A stretch of 64,000 bases of DNA from Isoetes taiwanensis (Eukaryota > Streptophyta > Lycopodiopsida > Isoetales > Isoetaceae). Positions 55,006 to 64,000 of the stretch are shown here, one piece after another. The position numbers were made by a program, and so were the translations under genes. The stretch is taken from the NCBI GenBank assembly GCA_021234155.1, contig JAJEKV010000036.1, positions 4,532,209 to 4,596,208 of the forward strand. Reading direction: 5' to 3'. Every line of letters begins with the position of its first letter. Within the stretch, counting starts at the first letter, position 1. Below the pieces are notes generated by a model, which did no database searches, was not told the DNA's origin, and worked only from the letters and a program-made list of their open reading frames with translations.

Positions 55006-56190
55006 GTGTCGGGGCAGCAAGGTCTTAGTTGTTTTCATGTCTTGGAAGTGGGTGATTGGGAAGATAAGACTTTGTACAAGTGGTTAAAAGGTACCCAAAT
55101 TTCAGAAATATGTCATTTACAGCAGCAAGTTGCAGATAAGTATATCCAAAGACTTGAAAGCATTGGTGAAGGTGAGTTACAAGAGACTCTTGTAAACATG
55201 AAGGAGGAGTCCATTCAAAGACCCATTGATGACACTTTATTTCAGCAAGGTATTGATCTAGATCAAGTAGAGATGCTGATTTTGACATCAAGCATGGATG
55301 GGGTAAACAGAAATCAGCCCACTATACAAGTACAAGAAGCTTGGTGGCATGCGCACATTCTGGAGGATGAGGTAAACCAGATCAGTCCATATTCACCACA
55401 GTCATTACACTCACCACATGCACCAAATTCATCACAATCATCACATGCACCACATCCATTACAGTCACCACAGTCATCACATGCACCACATTCATCACTG
55501 TCACCACACTTGTCACCACAATCACCACATTCATCACCACACTCACCACCTTCATTACAGTCACCACATTCAGTCAAGAACATTAATATTTCTCAAGGAA
55601 ATCAAGAAGAATTGGTTACTATTGGAGGAGACCTTACTCAAGAGGATGAATGCGATTTGATATCTTTGTTAAGAGAATTCAGGGATGTTTTGGCAAGAAA
55701 TTACAAAGAATTGAAAGGCATTCCACCGGAGGTTGTAGTTCATACCATTGATTTGAAACAAGGATCAAAACCAGTCCAACAAGCTCAAAGGAGAATGAGT
55801 CCAGCAATAGAGGAGCAAGTAAAGGTTGAAGTCATGAAGCTTTTGGAGGCGGGATTTATTGTACCAGTGCCAAATTCAGATTGGATCAGTTCTATTGTAC
55901 CAGTGAGAAAGCCAAATAACTCAATCCGAGTATGCATTGATTACAGGGATCTCAACAAAGCTACCAAAAGGGATCATTTTCCTACACCATTCATAGACAC
56001 TTTGCTGGATATTGTTGCGGGAAATCAGGCCTATTCTTTCTTGGATGGTTACTCAGGATATAATCAGATCCAAATCTATCCACCACATCAAGCAATGACG
56101 GCTTTTCGAACACCTTTTGGCATCTATGCTTATAAGGTATTATCTTTTGGCCTTACAAATGCTCCAGCCACATTTCAAATGAAGCTATGA
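55006..56190 (+). pseudogene. Gypsy Ser-Pro-His linker and reverse transcriptase, N-terminal part
   Basis: After GLSCFHVLEVGDWEDKTLYK comes a linker with a striking Ser/Pro/His repeat (55,383-55,575, built from CCACATTCATCACCA-like DNA). Then come LREFRDVLARNYKELKGIPP and the RT fingers and palm: PVQQAQRRMSPAIEEQVKVE, EAGFIVPVPNSDWISSIVPV, KPNNSIRVCIDYRDLNKATK (first catalytic Asp region), YSFLDGYSGYNQIQIYPPHQ and FGLTNAPATFQ. A stop at 56,188 falls immediately before the FIDD block, with a one-base shift. RT copies the element RNA into DNA. Confidence 0.88.
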
Positions 56191-57134
56191 CATATGCTTT
56201 TCATGATATTTTAGACTTTTTGAGAGTCTTTATAGATGACTTAACAGTATTTTCTAATCCAAGAAAGGATCACTTGGATCATCTCAGAAAAGTTCTTGAA
56301 AGATGCCGGCTGTATGGTATAAGTTTGAATCCTGCTAAGTGTATTTTCTTCACTAGAGGAGGAAAACTATTGGGCAATTATGTTTCAGAAAAGGGATTAC
56401 AAGTGGATCATGGTAAGATTGCAGCCTTGGAGAAGGTCAAACCACCTACAAATGTATCACAAGTGAGAAGCTTATATGGCCAACTCAGTTTTAGTAGGAG
56501 GTATTTGCACAATTTTGCTAAAATAACCCAGCCACTAGTGGATTGTATGAAGCCAGGGCAGAATTTTAGATGGAAGGAGGATGCTCAAGAAGCATTTGAA
56601 TGGTGCCTTGGACAATTGAAAGAGAGAACTTTGCTGATTCCTCCAAGAATGAGTGAGCCTTTTCATTTATTCTTTATTATTTGGGAGCAAGCTTTGGTTG
56701 TCACACTATGTCAGAAAAATCAGCAAAAGCATTATGATGTGAATTACTATGCTAGCAGGTTGTTAACTCCACAAGAGCAGAAATGGACTCATGTGGAGCA
56801 TCTTGGGTTGGCATTGAAGTGGGCCTTGAATAAATTTAGACATTATCTTCTTCCTTCACAATGGAATTCAGCAAATGTACAGTATGTCTACATTCATATG
56901 GATGTGAACCCATTGCCATGCATTTACAATAAGACTGTCCAAGATCCTAAGTTTACAAGATGGGCTCTTATCATACAAGAATTTGAGTTGAAGTATGTTA
57001 AGATGGCTCAAGGAGCTCATAATCCAAGTGCCTATTTGACTAGCGGTGCTGAAATAGAAGAGGAAACCGACCAGCAAGTAGCATTTCAGGATAATGGAGT
57101 ATTACAAGGGTTCATTGAGACCGTGGATCTTTGA
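56187..57134 (+). pseudogene. Gypsy reverse transcriptase C-terminus and RNase H
   Basis: RVFIDDLTVFS carries the FIDD catalytic pair (about 56,235). It is followed by LERCRLYGISLNPAKCIFF, LGNYVSEKGLQVDHGKIAAL, VSQVRSLYGQLSFSRRYLHN and NFRWKEDAQEAFEWCL. The RNase H part has NYYASRLLTPQEQKWTHVEH and ALKWALNKFRHYLL. The first RNase H Asp region (LFFIIWEQALVVTL) seems altered where D-A-S is usual. Ends at TGA 57,132. Confidence 0.87.
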
Positions 57135-58400
57135 TATGCCAATATATACAGGTATTTACAAGATCAGACTTATCCTTCATCATTTTCAAAGCAACAAAAG
57201 CATGCTCTTAGAGTACAAGCAGCTGGCTATGTGGTGCATGAAGCTATTCTTTATAAGAAGACTATGGAAGGTCTCTTATTAAGGTGTGTTGCTGGTCAGC
57301 AAACTCATGATTTGTTGCAGCAAGCACATGATTGTCAGGGGCATTTTGCAGCCAGAACCATAGCTCGGAAGATCCTTCATTGGGGATATTATTGGCCAAC
57401 TCTTTACAAGGATACTAGAGACTTTGTTAGCAAATGTGAGAAGTGTCAAAGGCACAAGCAGTTAACAGGCCATAATAATATGCCATTCCATCCTATTTTG
57501 AGCGTTGGTCCGTTTCATATGTGGGGATTGGATTACATTGGGCCTATCAATCCTCCATCTTCCAAAGGTCATAAGTATATCTTGGCAGCCACATGTATGT
57601 TTACAAAGTGGGTAGAAGCAATTCTAGCAAAGCATGCTCTGTAAAAATACCACAAAGAAGCTTTCTTTATCACAATTTGATTTCTGGGTTTGGTGTTCCA
57701 ACCATTCTTTTGTCGGATCGGGGAACTCATTTCATGGGGAAAGTAGTAGCTCGATTAACGTAAAAGATTGGTGTTCAACATGTACAAGCTTACGCTTATT
57801 ATCCACAGGAAATGGGCAAGCTGAGTCTACTAATAAAATTTGAAAGCTATCTTGGCTAAAACAAGTTGAAGGATAATCAAAGAAATTGGCATGAAGCCTT
57901 AATGTGTGCCTTGTGGAGTTTCAGTGTGTACTTACAAGTTGGCTACGGGATTTACACCATTTGAATTGGTTTATGGAGTGCAAGCTGTGATGCCTATTCA
58001 TTTGGACATTTTTTGTGTTCATTTGTAGAGCTCCCTTATTATGAGAATTTAGGAGAAGTTCCAACTCCAAATCAAGTGCATAATAGGATGGATGATTTCT
58101 TTGCAATTGCAAGAGATGACACAAGAAGCGGTGACTTCAATATGAGGCATAAACAAAAAGTAAAGCTTATCAAAGACAAGTTACAAAGTTGTCAATCCAT
58201 TTGAGGAAGGGCAATTGGTGTTGTGCAGACCACTAAGAAGCATCTCTCCAAATTTCAAAGCCCATGGGAAGGCCCATTTTCGATTGATAAAGAGGTACTG
58301 TGGGGCTTTCTACTTGATGACTCCAGAAGGGGAATTATTGCCTAATCCCAGAAATGGCAAGGATTTCAGACCTTATTTTGAAAGAGAAGTGCTTTTCTAA
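57135..58400 (+). pseudogene. Gypsy integrase, frameshifted
   Basis: Zinc-binding domain: AHDCQGHFAARTIARKIL...CEKCQRHK (H-x3-H...C-x2-C, about 57,326-57,455). Core: FHMWGLDYIGPINPP (first Asp, about 57,528). After a frame change comes PTILLSDRGTHFMGK (second Asp, about 57,715) and after another NGQAESTNK (Glu, about 57,820). Remaining segments (FELVYG, FVELPYYENLGEVP, RHKQKVKLIKDKL) lead to the SH3-like C-terminus VNPFEEGQLVL...FEREVLF ending at 58,400. At least four frame changes. Integrase would join element DNA to the target with a 5-bp duplication, consistent with ATGGT. Confidence 0.85.
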
Positions 58401-58784
58401 GGGATTCAGATTTGGTATAGCTCCAATTACAGAATTTGTGGAGAACTTTTGGTTACAAAGCAGGTCGCTTTTTCTGTAAAAAACAGATGGTGACAGTTCA
58501 ATAATACTTCATCTATCCTATATCAAAAGATTTGTTTCAAGCGATACTGAATCCAATGAGCTATGGTGCAGGTCAAACGGAGGTCTGGAACTCAAGATAA
58601 GCTTTCAAAGCTGAGGCTCGTTTCGTCCTTTGTCATTTTGGATCAGTTTGGTTGTATTAGTCATTTGGATTTGAGGAGGGTATAAATGGGTCATTTGGGG
58701 ACATGTCCCAAGGACCATATTAGTTTGTTTTGTTGTGGGTTCTCCGCCATGGAGTGGCACATTTTCCCACTGTGGTCGCCATCA
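58401..58784 (+). other. Gypsy 3' untranslated region before the LTR
   Basis: About 385 bp, matches 31,551-31,944. Contains the purine-rich TTTGAGGAGGGTATAAATGG and GGACATGTCCC. The base composition directly before the LTR is not purine-rich, so the polypurine tract is unclear. Confidence 0.55.
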
Positions 58785-59150
58785 TTTGGGGGTGATCACC
58801 ACTCATCACACTCGTCACCACTCACCACTCACCACACTCGTCACCACTCACCACTCACCACACTTGTCACCACTCACCACACTCATCATATACCGTATAT
58901 AGAGTGATATACGCGCATGCACGCGTGCAGGATATTTGCACGTATGCATTGTAGAGCCATTATGAGCAGTGTTATCTGAGCAGAGAGAAAAGAACAGAGA
59001 GAGAGACGGTGTATTGAGAGTGAGGATTTTGCTTGATCTAGCTATGGAGATGATGATTCTTTGTGTTGTGCATTGCTTTGATCTGATAGATTGAGCTTGG
59101 ATTGTTGGGTTTTTCATCCTTCTTGCAAGGTTAGAGTTCAGGCTCTAACA
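58785..59150 (+). repeat. Gypsy 3' LTR
   Basis: Starts around 58,785 (TTTGGGGGTGATCACC against TGTTGGGGTGATCACC in the 5' LTR; the terminal TG is blurred) and ends GGCTCTAACA at 59,150. It is followed by ATGGT, the same five bases that precede the 5' LTR. Confidence 0.88.
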
Positions 59151-59277
59151 ATGGTTGTCGCCCAATTGGCTCATCTTGGTATGGCTCTGCATGATTGAAG
59201 TTATGAAGACTATCAATCACATTTTGAGAGTAGCGGTCGCTTGTCAAGCATGATGTTGTGGAGCATGTAGCACGCTA

Positions 59278-60560
59278 TTATTGCTCTCGAAAATGCATGC
59301 TTGTTAGGCTTATAAAATTTCTTATATAGAACTTGCCATGAATTTTGAGCAAGCCAAATGCATGCTCTACAGTCATATGTGATGATGAATGCATGTAATT
59401 ATATCTATCTATTTTTGGAGGCAATTTTGTACCAGGGTAGGGTACAATCAAACGTGGAAGCAAGGGATATCCTGCACCACCTAAAATATATTCACGAACA
59501 CTGTGATTGCTAACTTGAATAAGAGGTCTATTCAATCTCTCTCCTCATTCAACCATATGTGCAAAGTTTGAAACCCTGAGCTAACATGCATCATCCACTC
59601 TTCTAGGATATCCTGCAATTACATCCAAGAACTTTGTATGACTATCTACTATATCTTGCACTAACATGAAAAAATTGCTCTCTCTATCAAACCATTCAAC
59701 CTCACTTTCATAACCAAGAAGCTCCATTACAATATGTGTTGCATCAATGGCTCCGCAATAGTTAGGAAAGCCATGAATTGCTTGAAACCCACGCTTTACT
59801 GCAAGCATTCCTTCTCATGAAGGCCATTGTAAATGATGTTGTGCATATAAAATCATATTCTATTCTATTCTATTCTATTCTATTCTATTCTATTCTTCAA
59901 AAAGGCATCGACAAACTTCAATGTGGTGCGTGAAGTAGTGGACTGTCCAACCCAAAATAATTATGACAAGGTTAGAAAACTGTCGCCAGAAGCCAATCAT
60001 TTCAAAGCAATGGCAACTTGCTTCCCTACTGGGACTATGCGATTTGGAATGGAACTGAAATAAGAAGAAGTTTGCGATTGTAGATCATCCATGACTAGGC
60101 TGCAAATGTAACGAAAAGTGTCTTGGGATACCCTAAACATCTCTTCAAAACTAGTGGAATCTACTTGCATGACAAAACCTTCATAATGGAACCACCAATG
60201 GATTGATCGGGGTCTGATATACCATTGCCCATACCTTATATCTGTTAAAGTTCCTCTTGGCAATCTAAATTCATCAGTTAACATTGACATAAAAAGTATT
60301 GTGGACATTATTTCTAGTTGTTCTTCATTCTCTTCATGGTCACAAAGTTCCTCATCTAGAACTTCGTCAATAGTATAAAAAATGTGCATTGCAATAGTAA
60401 TTGCTTGTAATAATAAAACATTTAAAAAAGAAGGGTAGGAGGATCCATTGAAATAGCAAAAGCTATAATATGACCTGAAGATATTCAAGAGCTTCAGAAC
60501 CTCACTATTTAGAGTTTCTTTGGCATTCACATGGCCTGAAGGTACCTCTTGGAGCTTCAC
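59278..60560 (-). pseudogene. PIF/Harbinger transposase, degenerate
   Basis: Reading leftwards: the N-terminal part 60,560-59,997 ends FEEMFRVSQDTFRYICSLVM...VPVGKQVAIALK, the helical region of HARBI1-like proteins. A damaged interval with a (TATTC)8 microsatellite follows. The DDE core has FPNYCGAIDATHIVM (first Asp, about 59,745), IVDSHTKFLDVIAGYPRRVD (about 59,650-59,600), YILGGAGYPLLPRLIVPY (59,490-59,440, where the family usually has GDxGYPL, so the Asp is replaced by Gly) and VEHAFGLLK (Glu, about 59,340). The family cuts and pastes DNA with 3-bp TWA targets; terminal repeats were not found. Missing catalytic Asp plus frame breaks indicate a dead copy. Confidence 0.8.
59856..59895 (+). 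repeat. (TATTC)8 microsatellite
   Basis: Eight perfect TATTC units within the Harbinger pseudogene; they replace or interrupt part of the sequence between the N-terminal and DDE regions. Confidence 0.95.
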
Positions 60561-60594
60561 AGTCTCATCTCTCTAAAAATCTCCTCTGCGTTCA

Positions 60595-60858
60595 ATGCTC
60601 GGAGATCGGAAGCCAACAGATAAAGAAGTGCAATTGAAATGGAAACGTTTCGCTTACATGGCACAGGCTTTAAACAAGAATGGTGGTTTTTGTATGCTTG
60701 TAAATCACTTATGTGGCGCAGGTGGGAAACTCAAGTGCCCTTCTAATGGGGATCCGCCCTTATTACCAAGTTTAGGCTTAAAGTCTTATTTAGGGGTCGT
60801 TCAGAAAAAGATACTTTTTGGAAAAGAAAAATGGCAAGCTGTGGACATGACCTCCTAG
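60595..60858 (+). CDS. Unidentified 87-codon open frame
   Basis: ATG 60,595 to TAG 60,858; starts MLGDRKPTDKEVQLKWKRFA. Composition is protein-like but no motif is recognised. It lies just upstream of, and divergent from, the Harbinger pseudogene. PIF/Harbinger elements often carry a second Myb-like ORF, but I see no Trp-repeat signature to support that. May be spurious. Confidence 0.2.
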   Translation: MLGDRKPTDKEVQLKWKRFAYMAQALNKNGGFCMLVNHLCGAGGKLKCPSNGDPPLLPSLGLKSYLGVVQKKILFGKEKWQAVDMTS

Positions 60859-61014
60859 TTCTTATTGGTATGCTGATTCTTGTGGATGTGCTAGGGTAGC
60901 ATTTTTGGTCCAAAATCCCACCTTTATCCGGTTAAACCGCGATTAGAATTTCTTTGTTCATTTTCCATGTTTTCCTATTGCATTTTTACTTTGGCGCCAG
61001 CATTCTCGACAGCT

Positions 61015-62492
61015 ATGGCGCGTCGCAGACGACGTGAACAGCTTGGTTTCCGTCATCCAAAGGCATCTGGCAATCGATTGATACAAGATACTGTAATGGG
61101 AAGCAAGAAGCCTGATCCTGACGACTTTTCAAAGCAAGAAGGTTCTGCATTTTTCCACAACATAAATCTTTCATGTTTTTTTTTCTAATACTAAGTTTTC
61201 ACTATTTTTTGTAGTTTCGCTATCTGGAGTGGATGATGGGGCTAAAAATGATGTTGTGGAAGAGTCTTATAGAGTTCTTATTGAATCTACTGCTTGTTTG
61301 CCACTTCTGGTTTTTAATGCTGGTCGAGAAGATGGTGTTGCTATTTGTGAGAATCTAGTGTAGAATATGGTTCTAGACACTTCCTCATATAAGTTTGATT
61401 TTACATACTGTTGCTTGTTGTTGAATGCTTAAATGTGTCACGCTTGTTGCTGGATGCTTAAATGTGTTCTATTGTTGTTCAGGTTTGCCAAGTACAGATG
61501 ATGCTACTATTGATCGAACATTTTTGCATGCAAGTTTATCTAAACATTGAGATAAAATCTGTCGTAGTAATATAACTTGTAAAACTTGACTACAAAACTT
61601 GAATGTCTAGTTTTTCTTAAATTTGTGATCAATCTGTACTTAAGGTTTTAGCCTGTTTGTAATTCAACTATCAAATTTGCAACGTGTCATTATGTGGTGA
61701 ATTTTACCTGCCAAACCTGTAAACTGAAATTTAAAAATCAAAATGTAATTCCAGGGAATTCGCATGGATTGTGGCAACCGGAGATCATACCACCAATTTT
61801 TTTTTTACCCAACTATTATATTATGCTACGGTCAGACAGTAAAGGGCGTCTTAATGGGAAAGAAAATCAGAACAAAGAATAGTCGGAAGCTCTGCCTTTC
61901 GATTCTTTCGTCTAACGATGCTTTTTGAGTCTTCCCTCTAAATTCGGCTCATCCTTGTGAGTCTTATAGATCTTGGATGAGATGTAGCAAAAAGAATCTG
62001 GAGGCTGGACAGAAATTATGAAGAATTCAAGCAGCTTTTACTGCATTTAAATGGTTGCAGCTTACTCCTGTCATTGGCATGGTGTTTGGTCATCCTTTTG
62101 CAGTTTGCAAGATGCCTGCCATAGCTATAATCTTGGTTTGGGGCGTATCTTTCTTCTTTTGCAGAGCAATCTACTCGTGGTCGGATTCAAAAGCTTAATT
62201 CGGTTGCAATGTATATCTTTTCTAGGATCAAACAATAGATAATCTGTATTGTAGGTAGAAAATTTGTCCCAATTGTTATTGTAAGGCAGAGCAAGCTGAG
62301 AAGCCTAAGTATGGCAAAGATGCATACCAAGACTGGATTTGCTGTATCTGCCATGTGTATCTGCATGTGAAACCACCATGGTTCTTGCCGTTATTTGGCG
62401 TTGAATGCTGTACGGAGTGGTCTTTTTGCACCGTTGATCCCTGCAAGAAGTTTAAGGCAAGAACTTTAATGACGCATTCCATAAGGATCATA
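61015..62492 (+). CDS. Possible small spliced gene, unidentified
   Basis: Exon 1 (61,015-61,141) starts MARRRRREQLGFRHPKASGN and ends CAAGAAG before GTTCTG. After an 73-bp intron ending TTTTTTGTAG, exon 2 (61,215-61,357) continues in frame: VSLSGVDDGAKNDVVEESYR, VLIESTACLPLLVFNAG, REDGVAICENL. A further donor (CTAGTGTAG) and an acceptor TTGTTGTTCAG near 61,482 may add an exon with LPSTDDATIDRTFLHASLSK. A Cys-rich coding-like stretch lies at 62,262-62,492 (CPNCYCKAEQAEKPKYGKDA, DWICCICHVYLHVKPPW, VECCTEWSFC). Splice signals and phase between exons 1 and 2 are convincing; the later links are not. The Arg-rich start could be a nuclear signal. I do not recognise the protein. Confidence 0.33.
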
Positions 62493-62937
62493 TAAGTATC
62501 CCACCTAGAATGCTTTTTAAAATAAAAAATTGTTACCTTAAGTTTACCAAGAAGTTTTGAAAAGAGATATATAAACAGATAGTATTTTTTACGTCATGCC
62601 TCATTGGCAACATTCATGATGACATATGACGGACCCCCATAGATTTAAACACAAGATCTCTTAATTGCTAACCCAATAGAATGCCCAAGAGGGGCATCAT
62701 ATCATGTAGCTTTCCTTTAAGTAACTTGGCATTACAAGCCTTTTAATATTCTCATTATGGAAGGACGCAAATATTGACAAAGGCAATGTTGATAACATGC
62801 ACGTATTTATTTAATAATCAAGAATTCCATTTTACCTTGATGACGACTTAATAGAGTCCCTAAACCACTTGCAACCTTAATATAGTCCAAGTGCTTACTT
62901 ATCATCCAATTGATTCTTTTTGTGATTTTGGATTATA
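62493..62937. other. Non-coding, AT-rich
   Basis: No gene, repeat or conserved motif recognised on either strand. Confidence 0.5.
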
Positions 62938-63084
62938 TAATCGATGGCAGCTTCCGCCCCGTAGGGTCTCAAGGCCGCGCCGCCAGACGAGGCGGCACAC
63001 GGGCGGTGGAGCTGCGAGTGCCGCCAAGGCTGGCAGCGCCGCCGAGAGGCCCTACGAGGGCGGATTGCCCCCTGCCATCGATTA
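62938..63084. mobile_element. GC-rich fold-back element (MITE-like)
   Basis: A perfect 13-bp terminal inverted repeat (TAATCGATGGCAG at 62,938-62,950 and its complement at 63,072-63,084). It extends imperfectly inwards through CCGCCC...CGTAGGG...CTC to arms of about 35 bp. The interior is very GC-rich (GCCGCGCCGCC, GGCGGCAC...GTGCCGCC), in sharp contrast to the AT-rich surroundings, and can itself fold. No target duplication is obvious. It is best read as a small inverted-repeat transposon or hairpin insertion; the open frames across it are not genes. Confidence 0.62.
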
Positions 63085-64000
63085 CGGGACGTAATAAACT
63101 TAAGGTTCAGATTCAAACAAAGATATCTGCTGCAACTATGGCGGTCCCGTTTCTTGCGAGATTCAGCTCTCAGTTTGCCGTAACTTCTGGAAAAATGATA
63201 AGAAATCTGTACGAAAAGTAGAGGGAAATAGAGGATAGCAGAAGAAGCATGTTTTGCGCCGATATGATCTATGGAAGACAGATTATGTGGTCGAGTTATA
63301 GATTATATATTTATAGATCGTCAAAATAGAGCAGAAGAAGCATGTTTTGCACCGATATGATCTATGGAAACAGAGCCGAGTTGAGCATCCGAGCTAAGAC
63401 AAGGGACTCCGAACTGTGGAAACTCTGTCGAGCTATGGAAACTCCGCCGAGCTATGAAAACTCTGCCGAGAAGAGTGCTGCAGAGGAAACAAAGGATAGC
63501 GGCGCCGCTATGCGATAGCTGTGGAGACATTGTGTGTTATAATTTAAGCCAAAATTTACAATAATCTGAACCTTATGTTTATTACTTAAACTTATAACGA
63601 TTGGATGCCAATAAAAGACATGTCATTAAAACTTGAATGACATGGAATATATAATTTATAGCGAAATCACAAAGAAGCATCAGAGGAAGCAAACAGAGAA
63701 CACCGACATCCAAAGCCTGACTGCAATCCAACACCAGAATCTGAAGCGACAAGTTGAAGAAACTAGAATGTCTCCTCCGTCTCCCCTGCTAAGACAACCC
63801 AGAGACAGCTCCGGCAATAAGCAAATCCAGGATAAAACTTGAAACGATAATAGAAATAATACATGGAAATCCAGGAGAAAATTTGGAATAAAAGTTTGAA
63901 CCAGGAACACAAATGCAAGAAGTTGAAGAATCCAGAACAATCAAATAAGAAATCATCTGTAGGTGCAAAAACAGATGTGCAAAAACCTTCCCCATCCCTT
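63085..64000. repeat. Non-coding tail with short direct repeats
   Basis: AGAAGAAGCATGTTTTGCGC at about 63,240 and AGAAGAAGCATGTTTTGCAC at about 63,331 begin 37-bp near-identical copies about 91 bp apart (ending GATATGATCTATGGAA). Between 63,420 and 63,475 the phrase CCGAGCTATG(G)AAACTC(T/C)G recurs three times. The frames at 63,633-63,995 have no recognisable family. Confidence 0.55.

Larger units (their letters stand above)
52107..59150 (+). mobile_element. Full-length Ty3/gypsy LTR retrotransposon (degenerate)
   Basis: LTRs at 52,107-52,464 and about 58,785-59,150; flanked by ATGGT at 52,102-52,106 and 59,151-59,155. Internal order is primer site, gag with zinc knuckles, protease, RT, RNase H, integrase (Ty3/gypsy order), all on plus. 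No chromodomain is visible. The aspartic protease DTGSGVNVMP and long gag-protease spacer resemble plant non-chromoviral (Tat/Athila-side) elements. Stops and frameshifts between and within domains make it non-autonomous, yet it is the best-preserved element in the window. Confidence 0.9.

Noticed and set aside
55314-55583. Minus-strand Cys/Gly/Asp-rich open frame opposite the gypsy Ser-Pro-His linker
   Set aside because: It is the antisense of a repetitive coding stretch inside an established RT-coding frame.
62891-63221. Overlapping Arg/Gly/Pro-rich frames on both strands
   Set aside because: They are translations of the GC-rich fold-back element and have no family features.

Overview
The window looks like nuclear DNA of a land plant with a large, repeat-rich genome. 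Evidence: Ty1/copia and Ty3/gypsy LTR retrotransposons of plant type (copia primer site close to TGGTATCAGAGC), a PIF/Harbinger transposase, GT-AG intron signals, a fragment of a plant-type nucleoporin (NUP155) gene, and long AT-rich stretches without genes. The DUF7869-type and ParB/methyltransferase-type remnants suggest a seed-free plant such as a fern, but the species cannot be named from this. No rRNA, tRNA, CRISPR array or intact cellular gene was recognised.

Layout. (1) 1-14,100: mostly non-coding, with worn coding remnants: an unidentified exon-like pair (6.3-6.9 kb), a transposase-like remnant (7.8-8.1 kb) and unidentified fragments (9.35-12.35 kb). (2) 14,180-18,133: a structured repeat patch, then a frameshifted minus-strand gene combining a ParB-like domain with a C-terminal N4/N6-type DNA methyltransferase core. 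It is surrounded by recurrent CGCCATTTG motifs and inverted repeats. (3) 19.6-23.65 kb: a plus-strand transposon-like block with two En/Spm-Tnp1-like domains and a fairly well preserved DUF7869-type transposase-like gene. (4) 23.65-29.5 kb: AT-rich DNA with minisatellites, a Helitron-like 3' terminus and a (CAT)67 microsatellite. (5) 29,533-59,150: a rearranged retrotransposon cluster. A copia element (TSD ACTTT) is split between protease and integrase by a block made of a gypsy piece and 'element X' (minus-strand transposase-like gene plus NUP155 fragment). A 10.08-kb unit (gypsy LTR, partial gag, X, 3' half of copia, copia LTR, 180-bp flank) is present twice in tandem (31,945-42,025 and 42,026-52,106). 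A full-length gypsy element (52,107-59,150, TSD ATGGT) follows directly. (6) 59.2-60.6 kb: a degenerate PIF/Harbinger transposase, minus strand. (7) 60.6-64 kb: a possible small spliced gene, a GC-rich fold-back element and short repeats.

How the pieces relate. Essentially everything recognisable is mobile-element derived and broken. The two copia halves carry the same five premature stops, so the copia pol had decayed before the 10-kb unit was duplicated. The two target-site duplications give a simple ancestral order: copia, 180 bp, gypsy, then a Harbinger region. Later unequal exchanges made two novel junctions: copia protease to gypsy integrase end, and gypsy gag to element X. The items most worth following are the ParB-methyltransferase gene, element X with its captured NUP155 segment, and the tandem rearrangement.
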